Notes under the pieces: generated by a model
Database searches by the model: none
The model's input: only the letters and a program-made list of their open reading frames with translations
What the model was told of the DNA's origin: nothing
Position numbers and translations under genes: made by a program
Source: Bacteroidota bacterium
GTDB lineage: Bacteria > Bacteroidota > Bacteroidia > B-17B0 > Aurantibacillaceae
NCBI GenBank assembly: GCA_013298715.1
Contig: JAAFIQ010000001.1
Span: 467,686 to 531,685, forward strand
DNA: 64,000 nt
Direction: 5' to 3'
Part shown: positions 18,612 through 27,529 of the stretch, one piece after another
Layout of the letters: each line of letters begins with the position of its first letter
How positions within the stretch are numbered: the stretch's first letter is position 1

Positions 18612-18827
18612 TTTTTAAATTTTAAATTGTTGTTAATTGTACATTTATACCCTATTGTTAAATAAGTAACCCAAAAAAAGTAATTATTTTTTAATTTTTT
18701 TATAAATGCCTGTAAATCAATGTGATAATTTTGAATAAAATTCGGTTACCAGTGTTATAAACAAAAAAATAAAAAATTATAGGGTTACCTTTAGCGCTTT
18801 AAAGTATAAATCTAACACACGGCCTTT

Positions 18828-19409
18828 ATGTCGAAACCAAATTTGCAGTTTACCGATAACCAATTTATTGATGGTTTGAGAAACAACAACAATGAGGTTT
18901 TAACGGCCCTGTATAAAAAGTATTATAACTTCGTTCTTAAACTTATTGTAAACAATAGTGGTAACTCTGAACAGGCACAAGACATTTATCAAGAAACGAT
19001 AATTGTTGTGTTTGAAAATTGTAAAAAACCCGATTTTCAACTCAATTGCCAATTGCAGACTTACATTTATTCAATAGCCAAACGATTATGGTTAAAGCAA
19101 TTAAAGAAAAACGGTAATTCGTATTTTTTTAGAGAAGATGAAGAAAATGAAATTGAAGATGTAGAAAGCGATATGAGCATTTATCATCAAAAAGAAACGG
19201 ATTTGGATAAAATGCAACAGAGTCTTACACAACTTGGTGAGCCATGCAAAACGTTGATTAATGATTTTTACATCAATAAAAAAAGCATGGATGAGATAGC
19301 AGAAAAATTTGGTTACACAAATGCAGATAATGCAAAAAACCAAAAGTACAAATGTTTACAACGATTAAAGAAATACTTTTTTGAAAAAGAAGAAAATATT
19401 GAAGATTAA
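18828..19409 (+). CDS. ECF-type RNA polymerase sigma factor
   Basis: 193 residues. Region 2: NNNNEVLTALYKKYYNFVLKLIVNN and EQAQDIYQETIIVVFENCKKP (the YQETFI-like signature of sigma-70 region 2). Region 4: CKTLINDFYINKKSMDEIAEKFGYTNADNAKNQKYKCLQRLKKYF, the -35-recognition helix-turn-helix. The gap between them is acidic (EDEENEIEDVESD), as is common in Bacteroidota ECF factors. It lies 12 bp before a membrane protein whose N-terminus looks anti-sigma-like, so it is probably held inactive by that protein (inference). Confidence 0.9.
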   Translation: MSKPNLQFTDNQFIDGLRNNNNEVLTALYKKYYNFVLKLIVNNSGNSEQAQDIYQETIIVVFENCKKPDFQLNCQLQTYIYSIAKRLWLKQLKKNGNSYFFREDEENEIEDVESDMSIYHQKETDLDKMQQSLTQLGEPCKTLINDFYINKKSMDEIAEKFGYTNADNAKNQKYKCLQRLKKYFFEKEENIED

Positions 19410-19421
19410 AAAGATAGAGAT

Positions 19422-20498
19422 ATGAGGAATACAGATGTGTTTGATTGCTATTTAAACAACGAACTTAACGAAACCGAAAAGGTAGCGTTTGAAACACGAT
19501 TAAAAAACGATCATCTTTTTTGTGATGCTTTTGAGCATCATAAAAAGTTAATAAATACGTTGCAAGAATACACTAACCAAACAAACCTAAGAGCTACTTT
19601 AAAAGCCATTCACGAAAAAGAATTTGGCGGCCATGCACAAGTTATTTCCATTAACGCTCCAATAGGATTTTTTAAACGTTATGGTAAAACAATGGCTGTG
19701 GCGGCAAGTACCGCTGCAATAGTAATGTTTTGCTCAATAGCGCTTTTCAATCAACAAAAGCAACAACAAGAGGAGCTTACCACATTAGGTAAAAAAGTGT
19801 TGGCCTTAGAATACACCAACGATGCCATTGTTGAAGAAATAGTAAAAACCAACACAAAATTAAATTACGTACCTGCAAATTATGAAGGAAGCGCTTTTGC
19901 CCTAAATAACAACGGCTACATTGTTACTAGCTACCACACTATTAAAGATGCAGATAGTATTTTAATTGAAAACGCAAATACAAAAAGAACGTTAACCACA
20001 GTGGTTTATCAAAACCCAAAATTAGATATTGCTGTATTGCATGTAAACGAAATTTTAGTTGCTAAAGATTGGCAAGTGCCGTTTTGCATAAGCGATAGAA
20101 CCCTTGATATTGGCGAAAAAATTTACACCTTGGGGTATCCGCGTAAGGACATTGTTTACGGCGAAGGATCTATTAGCTCGTTAAGTGGATTTAATAACGA
20201 CTCAAAAATGTATCAAGTTTCTATTCCGGTAAACCCGGGTAATAGCGGTGGACCGGTGTTAGACGAACAAGGTAATTTAATTGGAATTGTGCGTGGAAAA
20301 AACAAACAAGCCGAAGCCACTGGTTTTGCCTTAAAAACTCATGAATTAATTGAAGCAGTTGCTAACTGCGCTAAAGAATTACAAAAAGAAGATTTAGTAA
20401 TTAGCGCCAAAAAGTCGAATTTAAAAGGTGTTAAACGCACCGAACAAATTAAACGCATAACACCTTATGTGTTTAATGTATTGGTTTACAAAAACTAA
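19422..20498 (+). CDS. Membrane-anchored trypsin-like protease with anti-sigma-like N-terminus
   Basis: 358 residues. Residues 1-70 resemble a short cytoplasmic anti-sigma domain (FDCYLNNELNETEKVAFETRLKNDHLFCDAFEHH). A single membrane helix spans ~89-109. The periplasmic part is a DegP/HtrA-type trypsin fold with the full triad: H172 (TSYHT), D202 (KLDIAVL) and S275 (NPGNSGGP). There is no PDZ domain; the tail is basic. Immediately downstream of the ECF sigma gene, it could combine sigma sequestration and envelope proteolysis in one chain. The protease assignment is firm; the anti-sigma role is inferred from context and pattern. Confidence 0.82.
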   Translation: MRNTDVFDCYLNNELNETEKVAFETRLKNDHLFCDAFEHHKKLINTLQEYTNQTNLRATLKAIHEKEFGGHAQVISINAPIGFFKRYGKTMAVAASTAAIVMFCSIALFNQQKQQQEELTTLGKKVLALEYTNDAIVEEIVKTNTKLNYVPANYEGSAFALNNNGYIVTSYHTIKDADSILIENANTKRTLTTVVYQNPKLDIAVLHVNEILVAKDWQVPFCISDRTLDIGEKIYTLGYPRKDIVYGEGSISSLSGFNNDSKMYQVSIPVNPGNSGGPVLDEQGNLIGIVRGKNKQAEATGFALKTHELIEAVANCAKELQKEDLVISAKKSNLKGVKRTEQIKRITPYVFNVLVYKN

Positions 20499-21364
20499 TA
20501 TTCTAAATACGGTTTTAACTTCTGGAAAAGTGCTTCATCGTTAATTAAGGTTTTTAAACTCTCTTCGGTGAGATTTTGTTTACGTTTATAATTAAAAATC
20601 AGCTTTGTTAATTCATAAGTAAAGTAAGGATTTTTATTGATTGTTTTAAAATCGGCTTCGTTGATGTTTAGTTTTTCTACTTTTGATGGATCAACTTTTA
20701 CATTGTTCTTAATATTTTCAAACATCTCGGGCGTAAAGCCATAAACCTCTGTTAGCTGATTAATTGTTACGTAGCCTCCAAGCATACTTTTGTATTTTAA
20801 TATGCGTTTTGCAAAACTTGGGCCAATCCCTTTTAATTCCAATAACTGCAAACTATCCGCCGAATTTAATTCAAGTATAAAATTTGATTTTTTTCCGCCA
20901 GAAGTTTTTTCTTCATTTTTTGTTGATGATTTTTCAATAACGATATAATCTTCTAATTGATTGTACAAATAATCACTCACACCATAAATTTTTTTTAGGT
21001 CTTCTTTTTGTTTAAAAATAAATCCTCTGTTTCTAAATTTAATAAATGTAGCAGCCGTTTTTTCTCTAAAGCCAAGTTGTACCAATTGTTTTTCTGTAAC
21101 CGTGTTTGGATTAAAAGCGAATAATTGTGCAGGTTTTTTATTAGAAGCGTAGTGGTAATTTTTATAATTTTTGTTCGAGACATAGGCACTGTCAATTCCT
21201 TGTTCTATCAAAGGAAGGTTGTGAACCGTTATGTTTGCTGGAGTTATAAAATAGTTAATGTTTAATCGTAAAATCAACAATAAAAACATTACAATGCAAA
21301 GCACAAGTAATCCGTTTCGTTGCTGTTTATTAAATCCGAAATAGCTATTTAAAAACTTAAACAT
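20495..21364 (-). CDS. Helix-hairpin-helix (ComEA-like) membrane-anchored protein
   Basis: 289 residues from the ATG at 21364, which overlaps the permease stop. One N-terminal membrane helix (LLVLCIVMFLLLILRL) is followed by at least two helix-hairpin-helix units: FNPNTVTEKQLVQLGFREKTAATFIKFR and ELNSADSLQLLELKGIGPSFAKRILKYK; a third, weaker unit begins NINEADFKTINKNPYFTYELTKLIFNYK. HhH motifs bind DNA without sequence specificity. Relatives of this kind occur widely in Bacteroidota and resemble ComEA, so DNA binding outside the membrane is plausible. It converges with the protease gene, overlapping 4 bp. Confidence 0.8.
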   Translation of the reverse strand: MFKFLNSYFGFNKQQRNGLLVLCIVMFLLLILRLNINYFITPANITVHNLPLIEQGIDSAYVSNKNYKNYHYASNKKPAQLFAFNPNTVTEKQLVQLGFREKTAATFIKFRNRGFIFKQKEDLKKIYGVSDYLYNQLEDYIVIEKSSTKNEEKTSGGKKSNFILELNSADSLQLLELKGIGPSFAKRILKYKSMLGGYVTINQLTEVYGFTPEMFENIKNNVKVDPSKVEKLNINEADFKTINKNPYFTYELTKLIFNYKRKQNLTEESLKTLINDEALFQKLKPYLEY

Positions 21365-22793
21365 GTTTATTTTTACTATTAAACAAATAATATATAGGCA
21401 CACCAAGCGCCATTATTACTAATCCCCATAGGGTGTTTTGAGGTTTAAATACGATAAGATTTATACAAATTGCTGCAGTAATTAAAATGTAAAATGCAGG
21501 TAATAAAGGATAACCAAAAGCTTTGTAAGGGCGTGCTAAATCTGGAAATTTTTTCCTGAAATAAAACAACGTGCTAATTGTAACAATGTAAAAAATTAAA
21601 CTTGCAAAGGTGCTATAATTTAATAAATCGCCGTAACTGCCGCTTAAACATAACACACATGCCCATAAGGCCTGTATCCAAAGCGCATTAGCTGGGACTT
21701 GATTTATGTTTAATTTTTTTGCGGCTTTAAAAAATAAATTTTCGTTAGCCATGCTTTCAAATAAACGTGCGCCAGAAAGTATTAATCCGTTATTACAACC
21801 AAAGGTTGAAATTACAATTAAGCCAGCCATTAAGTATTCGCCCGCAACACCAAACACGCTTCCAAGCGCAGCAGAACCTACCCTATCAAATGATGCATGA
21901 GCAACACCTCTTTCAATAATGGTAGCAGAATTTTCAACACCAATTGCGGGTAACAACATGTAGTAAGCTAAATTAGCAAGTATATAAACAACAGTTACAA
22001 TTAATACACCAAAAAATAATCCTAAAGGAATATTACGTTGAGGTTCTTTAATTTCGGCGGCTATAAATGTAACATTGTTCCAAGCATCGCTGCTAAACAA
22101 AGCGCCTATTAAAGCCACGCCTAAAGCGCTAAGCAAATCGCTTAAATTAAATTTATATTCAAAGTCAGATAAAAAATTTGGGTTTGGGTTAAAAGGCAAA
22201 TTTAAGTTAGTGCCAAAATAATTTAATTTGTAGCCAACAATTAATCCAACCAAAATTAATCCAAACAAGGCAATTAGCTTGGTGCTAGTAAACAAGCATT
22301 GAATAATTTTTGCATTATTTATTCCTAAACTATTAATATAGGTAAGCACTAAAACACTTGCCACAGCCAGTAATTGCGCATTGTTTATTGAAAAAGAATA
22401 AATCGTAAGAAAAGTATTATCAGGTGAAAATATTGGAAAAAACACCGCCATAAATTTAGCAAAGGCCACAGCTACCGCAGCAATTACGCCTGTTTGAATA
22501 ACTGTAAAAACAGTCCATCCATAAACAAAAGCTGTTAATTTACCATAGGCTTTTTTTAAATAAAAAAATTGGCCGCCTTCTTCTGGAAGCATGCCTGCGA
22601 GTTCGCCATAACTTAAAGCTGCAAGCAACGTAATAACTCCGCTAAATAACCAACAAGCCAAAACCCAATAAGCAGATCCCAAAACACGCGTCATCTCTGC
22701 ACTCACAATAAAAATACCAGAACCAATCATGCTGCCAGATACCAACATAATTGTATCAAATAAATTTAAAGTTCGTGTTTTAGTTTGCTTCAT
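21357..22793 (-). CDS. APC superfamily amino-acid permease
   Basis: 478 residues with about 12 membrane helices. The first helix has the APC signature MLVSGSMIGSGIFIVSAEM, with the unwound G-S-G-I-F substrate site, and later ALSYGELAGMLPEEGGQFFYLKKAYG. This matches the LAT/YfnA-like branch of APC transporters. It probably imports or exchanges neutral amino acids; the substrate is not decidable. The stop overlaps the start of the helix-hairpin-helix gene by 8 bp, so they are co-transcribed. Confidence 0.9.
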   Translation of the reverse strand: MKQTKTRTLNLFDTIMLVSGSMIGSGIFIVSAEMTRVLGSAYWVLACWLFSGVITLLAALSYGELAGMLPEEGGQFFYLKKAYGKLTAFVYGWTVFTVIQTGVIAAVAVAFAKFMAVFFPIFSPDNTFLTIYSFSINNAQLLAVASVLVLTYINSLGINNAKIIQCLFTSTKLIALFGLILVGLIVGYKLNYFGTNLNLPFNPNPNFLSDFEYKFNLSDLLSALGVALIGALFSSDAWNNVTFIAAEIKEPQRNIPLGLFFGVLIVTVVYILANLAYYMLLPAIGVENSATIIERGVAHASFDRVGSAALGSVFGVAGEYLMAGLIVISTFGCNNGLILSGARLFESMANENLFFKAAKKLNINQVPANALWIQALWACVLCLSGSYGDLLNYSTFASLIFYIVTISTLFYFRKKFPDLARPYKAFGYPLLPAFYILITAAICINLIVFKPQNTLWGLVIMALGVPIYYLFNSKNKHV

Positions 22794-22832
22794 AAATGAT
22801 AAAGATAATTAAATTTGCATTTCTTTTTAAAC

Positions 22833-23372
22833 ATGAAGGTAATTAGCGATAGAGTTAGTATTTTATCAAAAGATAATTTAGTAAGTGTTGTAATTTTAAG
22901 CAACACCAGTAAACAAAAATTAATAGGTTTGTTTTTGTGGCTCTTTGCCTGGACAGTATGTGGGCTTATTGTTTTTATTAATTATTTTAAAACCACCGAT
23001 CAAAATGCTAAGCTTTTTATAATTGTTTATTTATCGTTTTGGGCTTATTTTGAATATAAAATAGCTAAAGTTTTTATGTGGAGGCGCAATGGAAAAGAAA
23101 AAATTTGGTTGAAAGAAGGATTTTTAAATTTGCAAAAAGAAATTAATGGCCGAGGAAAAGTAACCGAATACGAAGTGAGTTTAATAAATGATTTTAAAGA
23201 AATTGAACTAAGTAATACCAGCTGGGCTGATAATATTAATCAAAGTTTTTGGGTAAAAGGCGGTGAGCGCTTAAGTTTTGAGCATCAAGGCAAAGTAGTT
23301 TTGTTTGGTATGCAACTTACCGAAAATGAGGCTTTTGAAATTTACAAAGCCTTAAAAAAACATTTAACATAA
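22833..23372 (+). CDS. Two-TM hypothetical protein
   Basis: 179 residues from the ATG at 22833 (an upstream TTG at 22815 is less likely). Two adjacent hydrophobic helices (LIGLFLWLFAWTVCGLIVFI; LFIIVYLSFWAYFEYKI) are followed by a cytoplasmic soluble domain with beta character (GKEKIWLKEGFLNLQKEINGRGKVTEYEV; FWVKGGERLSFEHQGKVVLFGMQLTENEA). The end resembles a PH-like domain that follows membrane helices. No family recognised. It is divergent from the permease. Confidence 0.6.
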   Translation: MKVISDRVSILSKDNLVSVVILSNTSKQKLIGLFLWLFAWTVCGLIVFINYFKTTDQNAKLFIIVYLSFWAYFEYKIAKVFMWRRNGKEKIWLKEGFLNLQKEINGRGKVTEYEVSLINDFKEIELSNTSWADNINQSFWVKGGERLSFEHQGKVVLFGMQLTENEAFEIYKALKKHLT

Positions 23373-23430
23373 GAATAACCTTTTGTTAATTTCGACAAAC
23401 GGTAAAATAAATAGCTGAATATTTTAAGGT

Positions 23431-23438
23431 TAAATTTG
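23431..23438 (+). promoter_or_regulatory. Putative -7 promoter element of the M43 protease gene
   Basis: TAAATTTG fits TAnnTTTG and ends 38 bp before the ATG at 23477. No -33 TTG is evident. Confidence 0.35.
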
Positions 23439-23476
23439 TTTAGGTTTATATTGCACATAAATTTAAGTTAACTTAT

Positions 23477-26400
23477 ATGATTAAAAATCTAACTCTTTCA
23501 TTAGTAGCTGCTTCCTTATTTTCAGCTAACCTAAGCCAAGCCCAACTCAGAAATTGTGCAACTAGTGCGCCTTCCCTTCAATACGAAAACTGGGTGCAAA
23601 GTTTATACCCATCAAGCGGGCCTGGAAAAGGCGGTAGCAGTAATAATAGCACTCAAGCAATATTTAATATTCCTGTTATAGTGCACGTAATTCATAATAA
23701 TGAGCCTATTAATTCGAATACAGCGAATACAGGTAATAATATAAGTACTGCCCAAATCTTAGATCAAATAAATATTTTGAACGCTGATTTTAACGGTACT
23801 AACCCTGATACTACTCTAATTCCTGCAGTTTTTAAACCATTGTTAGGGAAGTTTCAGGTTAACTTTTGTATGGCGGTTGTAAACCCAACAGGTGGCGTAC
23901 TTGCAACTCCCGGAATTGACCGTATTAACAGAGTTTCTAAAGGGTGGAATGCATTTCCATACACCATGGCATACGTAGATGGAACTGTAAAACCTAACAG
24001 TATTTGGGATCCTAACCGTTATTTTAATCTATGGGTTGTTCCTTTAAGCGGAGGCACATTAGGCTATGCCACCTTCCCTATGCCAGGAGCATCTGGGCTT
24101 GGAGGCTTAACTTCAAACTTTGGAACGCCAACTACAGATGGTGTTGTAATACCTGGTGCTTATTTTGGAAGTATAGGAACTGCTTCCTTAACAATATACA
24201 ATAAAGGTAGAACAGCAACGCACGAAGTTGGCCACTGGATTGGTTTGCGCCATATTTGGGGCGATGGAACGTGTGCAACGGATTTTTGTAACGATACACC
24301 TCCTGCGCAAAATGCAAACGGACCTTGCCATACGCATCCATATAAACTTGGCACATGCGGAGGAAATACAACAGGTGAAATGTTTATGAATTATATGGAT
24401 TATACAAGAGATAATTGTATGTACATGTTTACAATGGATCAAAAAAACAGGGCACAATTGGTTATGACTCATTCGCCTATGCGTGTAACACTATTAACAT
24501 CTACGGTTTGTAATTTACCAACAACTACAGATGATCTGGCCATATTGAACGTAATTTCTCCAACTTATTCTCAAGTAATAAATTGCGCAAACAGCATTAC
24601 GCCGCAAATACGAGTTTCAAACCTAGGTTCAAATTTAATAAGCAGCGCTGTTTATAATTATAGTGTAAACGGCATGCCTTTGCAAACATTTAACTGGACA
24701 GGTAACCTTGCGCCTGGTGCAACACAAACAATTACCTTACCAGCAATTACGAATATACCTAGCGGAAATAAAGCATTTAGTGTTACCGCAACCTCGCCAA
24801 ACGGAGGTGTTGATAATAACCTTACAAACAATAATAATATGCAGAACTTTAGCATTATTAACTCATTTACCATGAATGCCAGCTCAGCAACTATTTGTGC
24901 AGGAAGTCCTGCTACACTTACCGCGAGTGGAGGAGCAACTACCTATTCTTGGAATCCAGGTGCGATAACAGGAACCCAAGTTGTATTTAGCCCGGCTTCA
25001 ACTACAATATATACTTTAACAGGTAGTACCGGAACGTGCTCAAACACAAGAACAACAACAATTGTTGTGTCTGGTTCGTTAAGTATAAATGTAAATACTG
25101 CTTCTATATGTGCTGGAAGCTCAGCAACACTAACGGCAAGCGGAGCTACAACCTACACGTGGAATACAGGCTCTAACTTATCAAGTATTGTAGTAAATCC
25201 AACCAGCACAACTCAATATACTGTTAGTGGTAATAATGGCAGTTGCAGTGGTAATAAAACAACAACTGTAGTTGTAAGTATTACTCCAACAGTTACTGTA
25301 AATTCACAAACAATTTGTAACGGTTCTAACGCAACGTTAACTGCCGTTGGCGCAACTAACTATAGTTGGAATACTGGTGCTACAAGTTCTGTAATAAATC
25401 CTAACCCAACAAGCACAACAGTTTATACAGTAATAGGTACCAATGGAACATGTTCAAACACAAAAACCTCTACTGTTACCGTTAATGCTAGTCCTACAGT
25501 TAATGTTAATTCGGCATCTATATGTTCAGGGGGGTCTGTAACACTTACCGCCACTGGTGCAACAACCTATTTATGGAATACTGGGGCCACTGCTTCCTCA
25601 ATTGTTGTTAGCCCAGTAAGTACAACTAACTATACTGTTACTGGTACAAATGTATCGTGCAGTAACACAAAAACAACTTCGGTAATTGTAAACACTACAC
25701 CTACAGTTTCTGTAAACAATGCAACTATATGTAATGGCAACACAGCAAATTTATCTGCAAGCGGAGCAACAACGTATACATGGAACACTGGTGCCACCAC
25801 CAATGCAATTAATCCAAATCCAACAAGCACAACAATTTACACAGTTTCTGGCTTTAATGGAATTTGTGTTAATACAAGAACGGCGATAGTTGTTGTAAAT
25901 GCAAACCCTACAATTACTGCTAATAGTGCTACCATTTGTAGTGGTAACAACGCCAACATAACCGCCGCTGGAGCTACAACTTATACTTGGAACACAGGAG
26001 CAAATACATCAGCTATAAATGTGAGCCCAATTGCAACAACAATATACACTGTAAATGGCACTAGTGCTAATGGCTGTGTTGGGACTAGAACAACAATTGT
26101 AAATGTAAATGCTACCCCTACAGTTGCTGTAAATAATGTTACAATTTGTACTGGCGGAACAGCAACTTTAACTGCGAGCGGTGCAGCTACTTACGTATGG
26201 AATACTGGCGCTACATCTGCAAACATTGCGGTTACACCAACTGTAAATACAACTTATACGGTTATTGGAACTAGCAATGGTTGTACTAATACAAAAACTG
26301 TTTCTGTTGCCATTGGATCAGCACTGAGTATAAATATTGCCGCATCAAACACAGCAATCTGTAATGGCAACTCAGTAAACCTAACAGCCAGTGGTGCCAC

Positions 26401-27460
26401 TACGTATACTTGGAATACTGGCGCTAACGTATCTGGGATTTCGGTTTCTCCAACATCAAACACTACTTACACAGTTAACGGCACTTCAGGTGCGTGCGGT
26501 GGAAGTAAAACCATTTCTATTGTAGTTAATTCAAACCCAAGTGCAACTACAACGCAAACAAATGTAACTTGCAATGGCTTAGCAAACGGTGCATTAAACG
26601 TATCACCTAGTGGTAATGGGCCATTTACAATTAATTATTTACCAAGCGGCCCAAGCAATTTGGTTGCTGGCACCTATTCAGTTATTGTTACAAGCGTAAA
26701 TGGTTGTTCATTTAACACAAGTGCAACAATTACTCAACCAGCAGTACTTTCGGCTAATGTAAACGCCAACAATACGTCGTGCAACACATCGTGTAATGGT
26801 TCAGCTTCAGCAATTGTTACTGGTGGTACAGCAGGATATAATTACACAGTGCTACCTACAGGAGGCAATGCTGCCAATGCCGCAAATTTGTGTGCCGGTT
26901 CTTATACTTACCTAGTTAAAGATGCTAACGGTTGTAACACAAGCGCGGTATTTTCTATTGCAAATGGTACAACTGGTTTAAACATTGCAGCTTCAAGTAC
27001 TTTAGCTTCGTGTGCTACTTGTACAAATGGTGTTATTACAGCTACGAGTAACGGTACTGGTCCATTTACTTATGTTTGGACTCCGGGGAACTTCACCACA
27101 CAAACAGTTTATGATGTAGCGGTTGGGTGTTACACAGTTACAATTACCGATAACAGCGGATGCACAGGAACCAATACAACATGTGTAAACTATTCTACTT
27201 CAACAGGATTGTTATCTGCTAGTTTAGATGCAAGTCAAGTTTTAGTATATCCAAATCCAAATAATGGTGTGTTTAATGTTCTAAGTAATGTTCAATTAAA
27301 CAAGTACCAATTATTTGATGTTACTGGTAGAATTATTTCAGAAAACAAATTAACTGCAGGTGTAAAAGAAGTAAATTTAACAACGCTTGCCTCTGGAATC
27401 TATTACATTAAAGTATTTGGCGAGCAAGGCTCAGTAAGTAAAAAAATAGTGAAAGAGTAA
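23477..27460 (+). CDS. Secreted M43 (pappalysin-like) metalloprotease with repeats and T9SS sorting domain
   Basis: 1,327 residues. Signal peptide (LVAASLFSANLSQA). The protease domain (~50-340) carries the metzincin zinc motif H249-E-V-G-H253-W-I-G-L-R-H259 and the Met-turn MFMNYMDY at 302-309, with paired cysteines as in the M43B family. After a CARDB-like spacer come eight ~69-residue repeats (ATICNGN.A.LTASGATTYTWNTGA), then SprB-like repeats (TNVTCNGLANGALNVSPSGNGPFTI), and the type A sorting domain VLVYPNPNNGVFNV at the C-terminus. It is exported by T9SS and displayed or released; probably digests extracellular protein. The terminator follows. Confidence 0.93.
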   Translation: MIKNLTLSLVAASLFSANLSQAQLRNCATSAPSLQYENWVQSLYPSSGPGKGGSSNNSTQAIFNIPVIVHVIHNNEPINSNTANTGNNISTAQILDQINILNADFNGTNPDTTLIPAVFKPLLGKFQVNFCMAVVNPTGGVLATPGIDRINRVSKGWNAFPYTMAYVDGTVKPNSIWDPNRYFNLWVVPLSGGTLGYATFPMPGASGLGGLTSNFGTPTTDGVVIPGAYFGSIGTASLTIYNKGRTATHEVGHWIGLRHIWGDGTCATDFCNDTPPAQNANGPCHTHPYKLGTCGGNTTGEMFMNYMDYTRDNCMYMFTMDQKNRAQLVMTHSPMRVTLLTSTVCNLPTTTDDLAILNVISPTYSQVINCANSITPQIRVSNLGSNLISSAVYNYSVNGMPLQTFNWTGNLAPGATQTITLPAITNIPSGNKAFSVTATSPNGGVDNNLTNNNNMQNFSIINSFTMNASSATICAGSPATLTASGGATTYSWNPGAITGTQVVFSPASTTIYTLTGSTGTCSNTRTTTIVVSGSLSINVNTASICAGSSATLTASGATTYTWNTGSNLSSIVVNPTSTTQYTVSGNNGSCSGNKTTTVVVSITPTVTVNSQTICNGSNATLTAVGATNYSWNTGATSSVINPNPTSTTVYTVIGTNGTCSNTKTSTVTVNASPTVNVNSASICSGGSVTLTATGATTYLWNTGATASSIVVSPVSTTNYTVTGTNVSCSNTKTTSVIVNTTPTVSVNNATICNGNTANLSASGATTYTWNTGATTNAINPNPTSTTIYTVSGFNGICVNTRTAIVVVNANPTITANSATICSGNNANITAAGATTYTWNTGANTSAINVSPIATTIYTVNGTSANGCVGTRTTIVNVNATPTVAVNNVTICTGGTATLTASGAATYVWNTGATSANIAVTPTVNTTYTVIGTSNGCTNTKTVSVAIGSALSINIAASNTAICNGNSVNLTASGATTYTWNTGANVSGISVSPTSNTTYTVNGTSGACGGSKTISIVVNSNPSATTTQTNVTCNGLANGALNVSPSGNGPFTINYLPSGPSNLVAGTYSVIVTSVNGCSFNTSATITQPAVLSANVNANNTSCNTSCNGSASAIVTGGTAGYNYTVLPTGGNAANAANLCAGSYTYLVKDANGCNTSAVFSIANGTTGLNIAASSTLASCATCTNGVITATSNGTGPFTYVWTPGNFTTQTVYDVAVGCYTVTITDNSGCTGTNTTCVNYSTSTGLLSASLDASQVLVYPNPNNGVFNVLSNVQLNKYQLFDVTGRIISENKLTAGVKEVNLTTLASGIYYIKVFGEQGSVSKKIVKE
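24868..26540 (+). repeat. Eight tandem ~207-bp repeats in the M43 protease gene
   Basis: Protein unit of ~69 residues: an N..TIC.G..A.LTASGATTY.WNTGA core, then a SPTSTT.YTV.GT.G.C..TKT..V.VN tail. The eight copies are diverged at DNA level but keep the Cys pair and the W-N-T-G motif. The same unit appears once in the T9SS gene at 13.6-16.3 kb. Confidence 0.8.
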
Positions 27461-27483
27461 ATTTACATTCAAAAGAAGCATTC

Positions 27484-27516
27484 AAAAAACCCTCGCGAAT
27501 AAGTGAGGGTTTTTTG
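27484..27516. terminator. Bidirectional intrinsic terminator
   Basis: AAAAAACCCTCGC - GAATAA - GTGAGGGTTTTTTG: a GC-rich 7-8 bp stem flanked by A6 and T6, between the converging M43 gene (stop at 27460) and the lipoprotein gene (stop at 27530). It serves both. Confidence 0.9.
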
Positions 27517-27529
27517 TTTTGAGGAAGTG

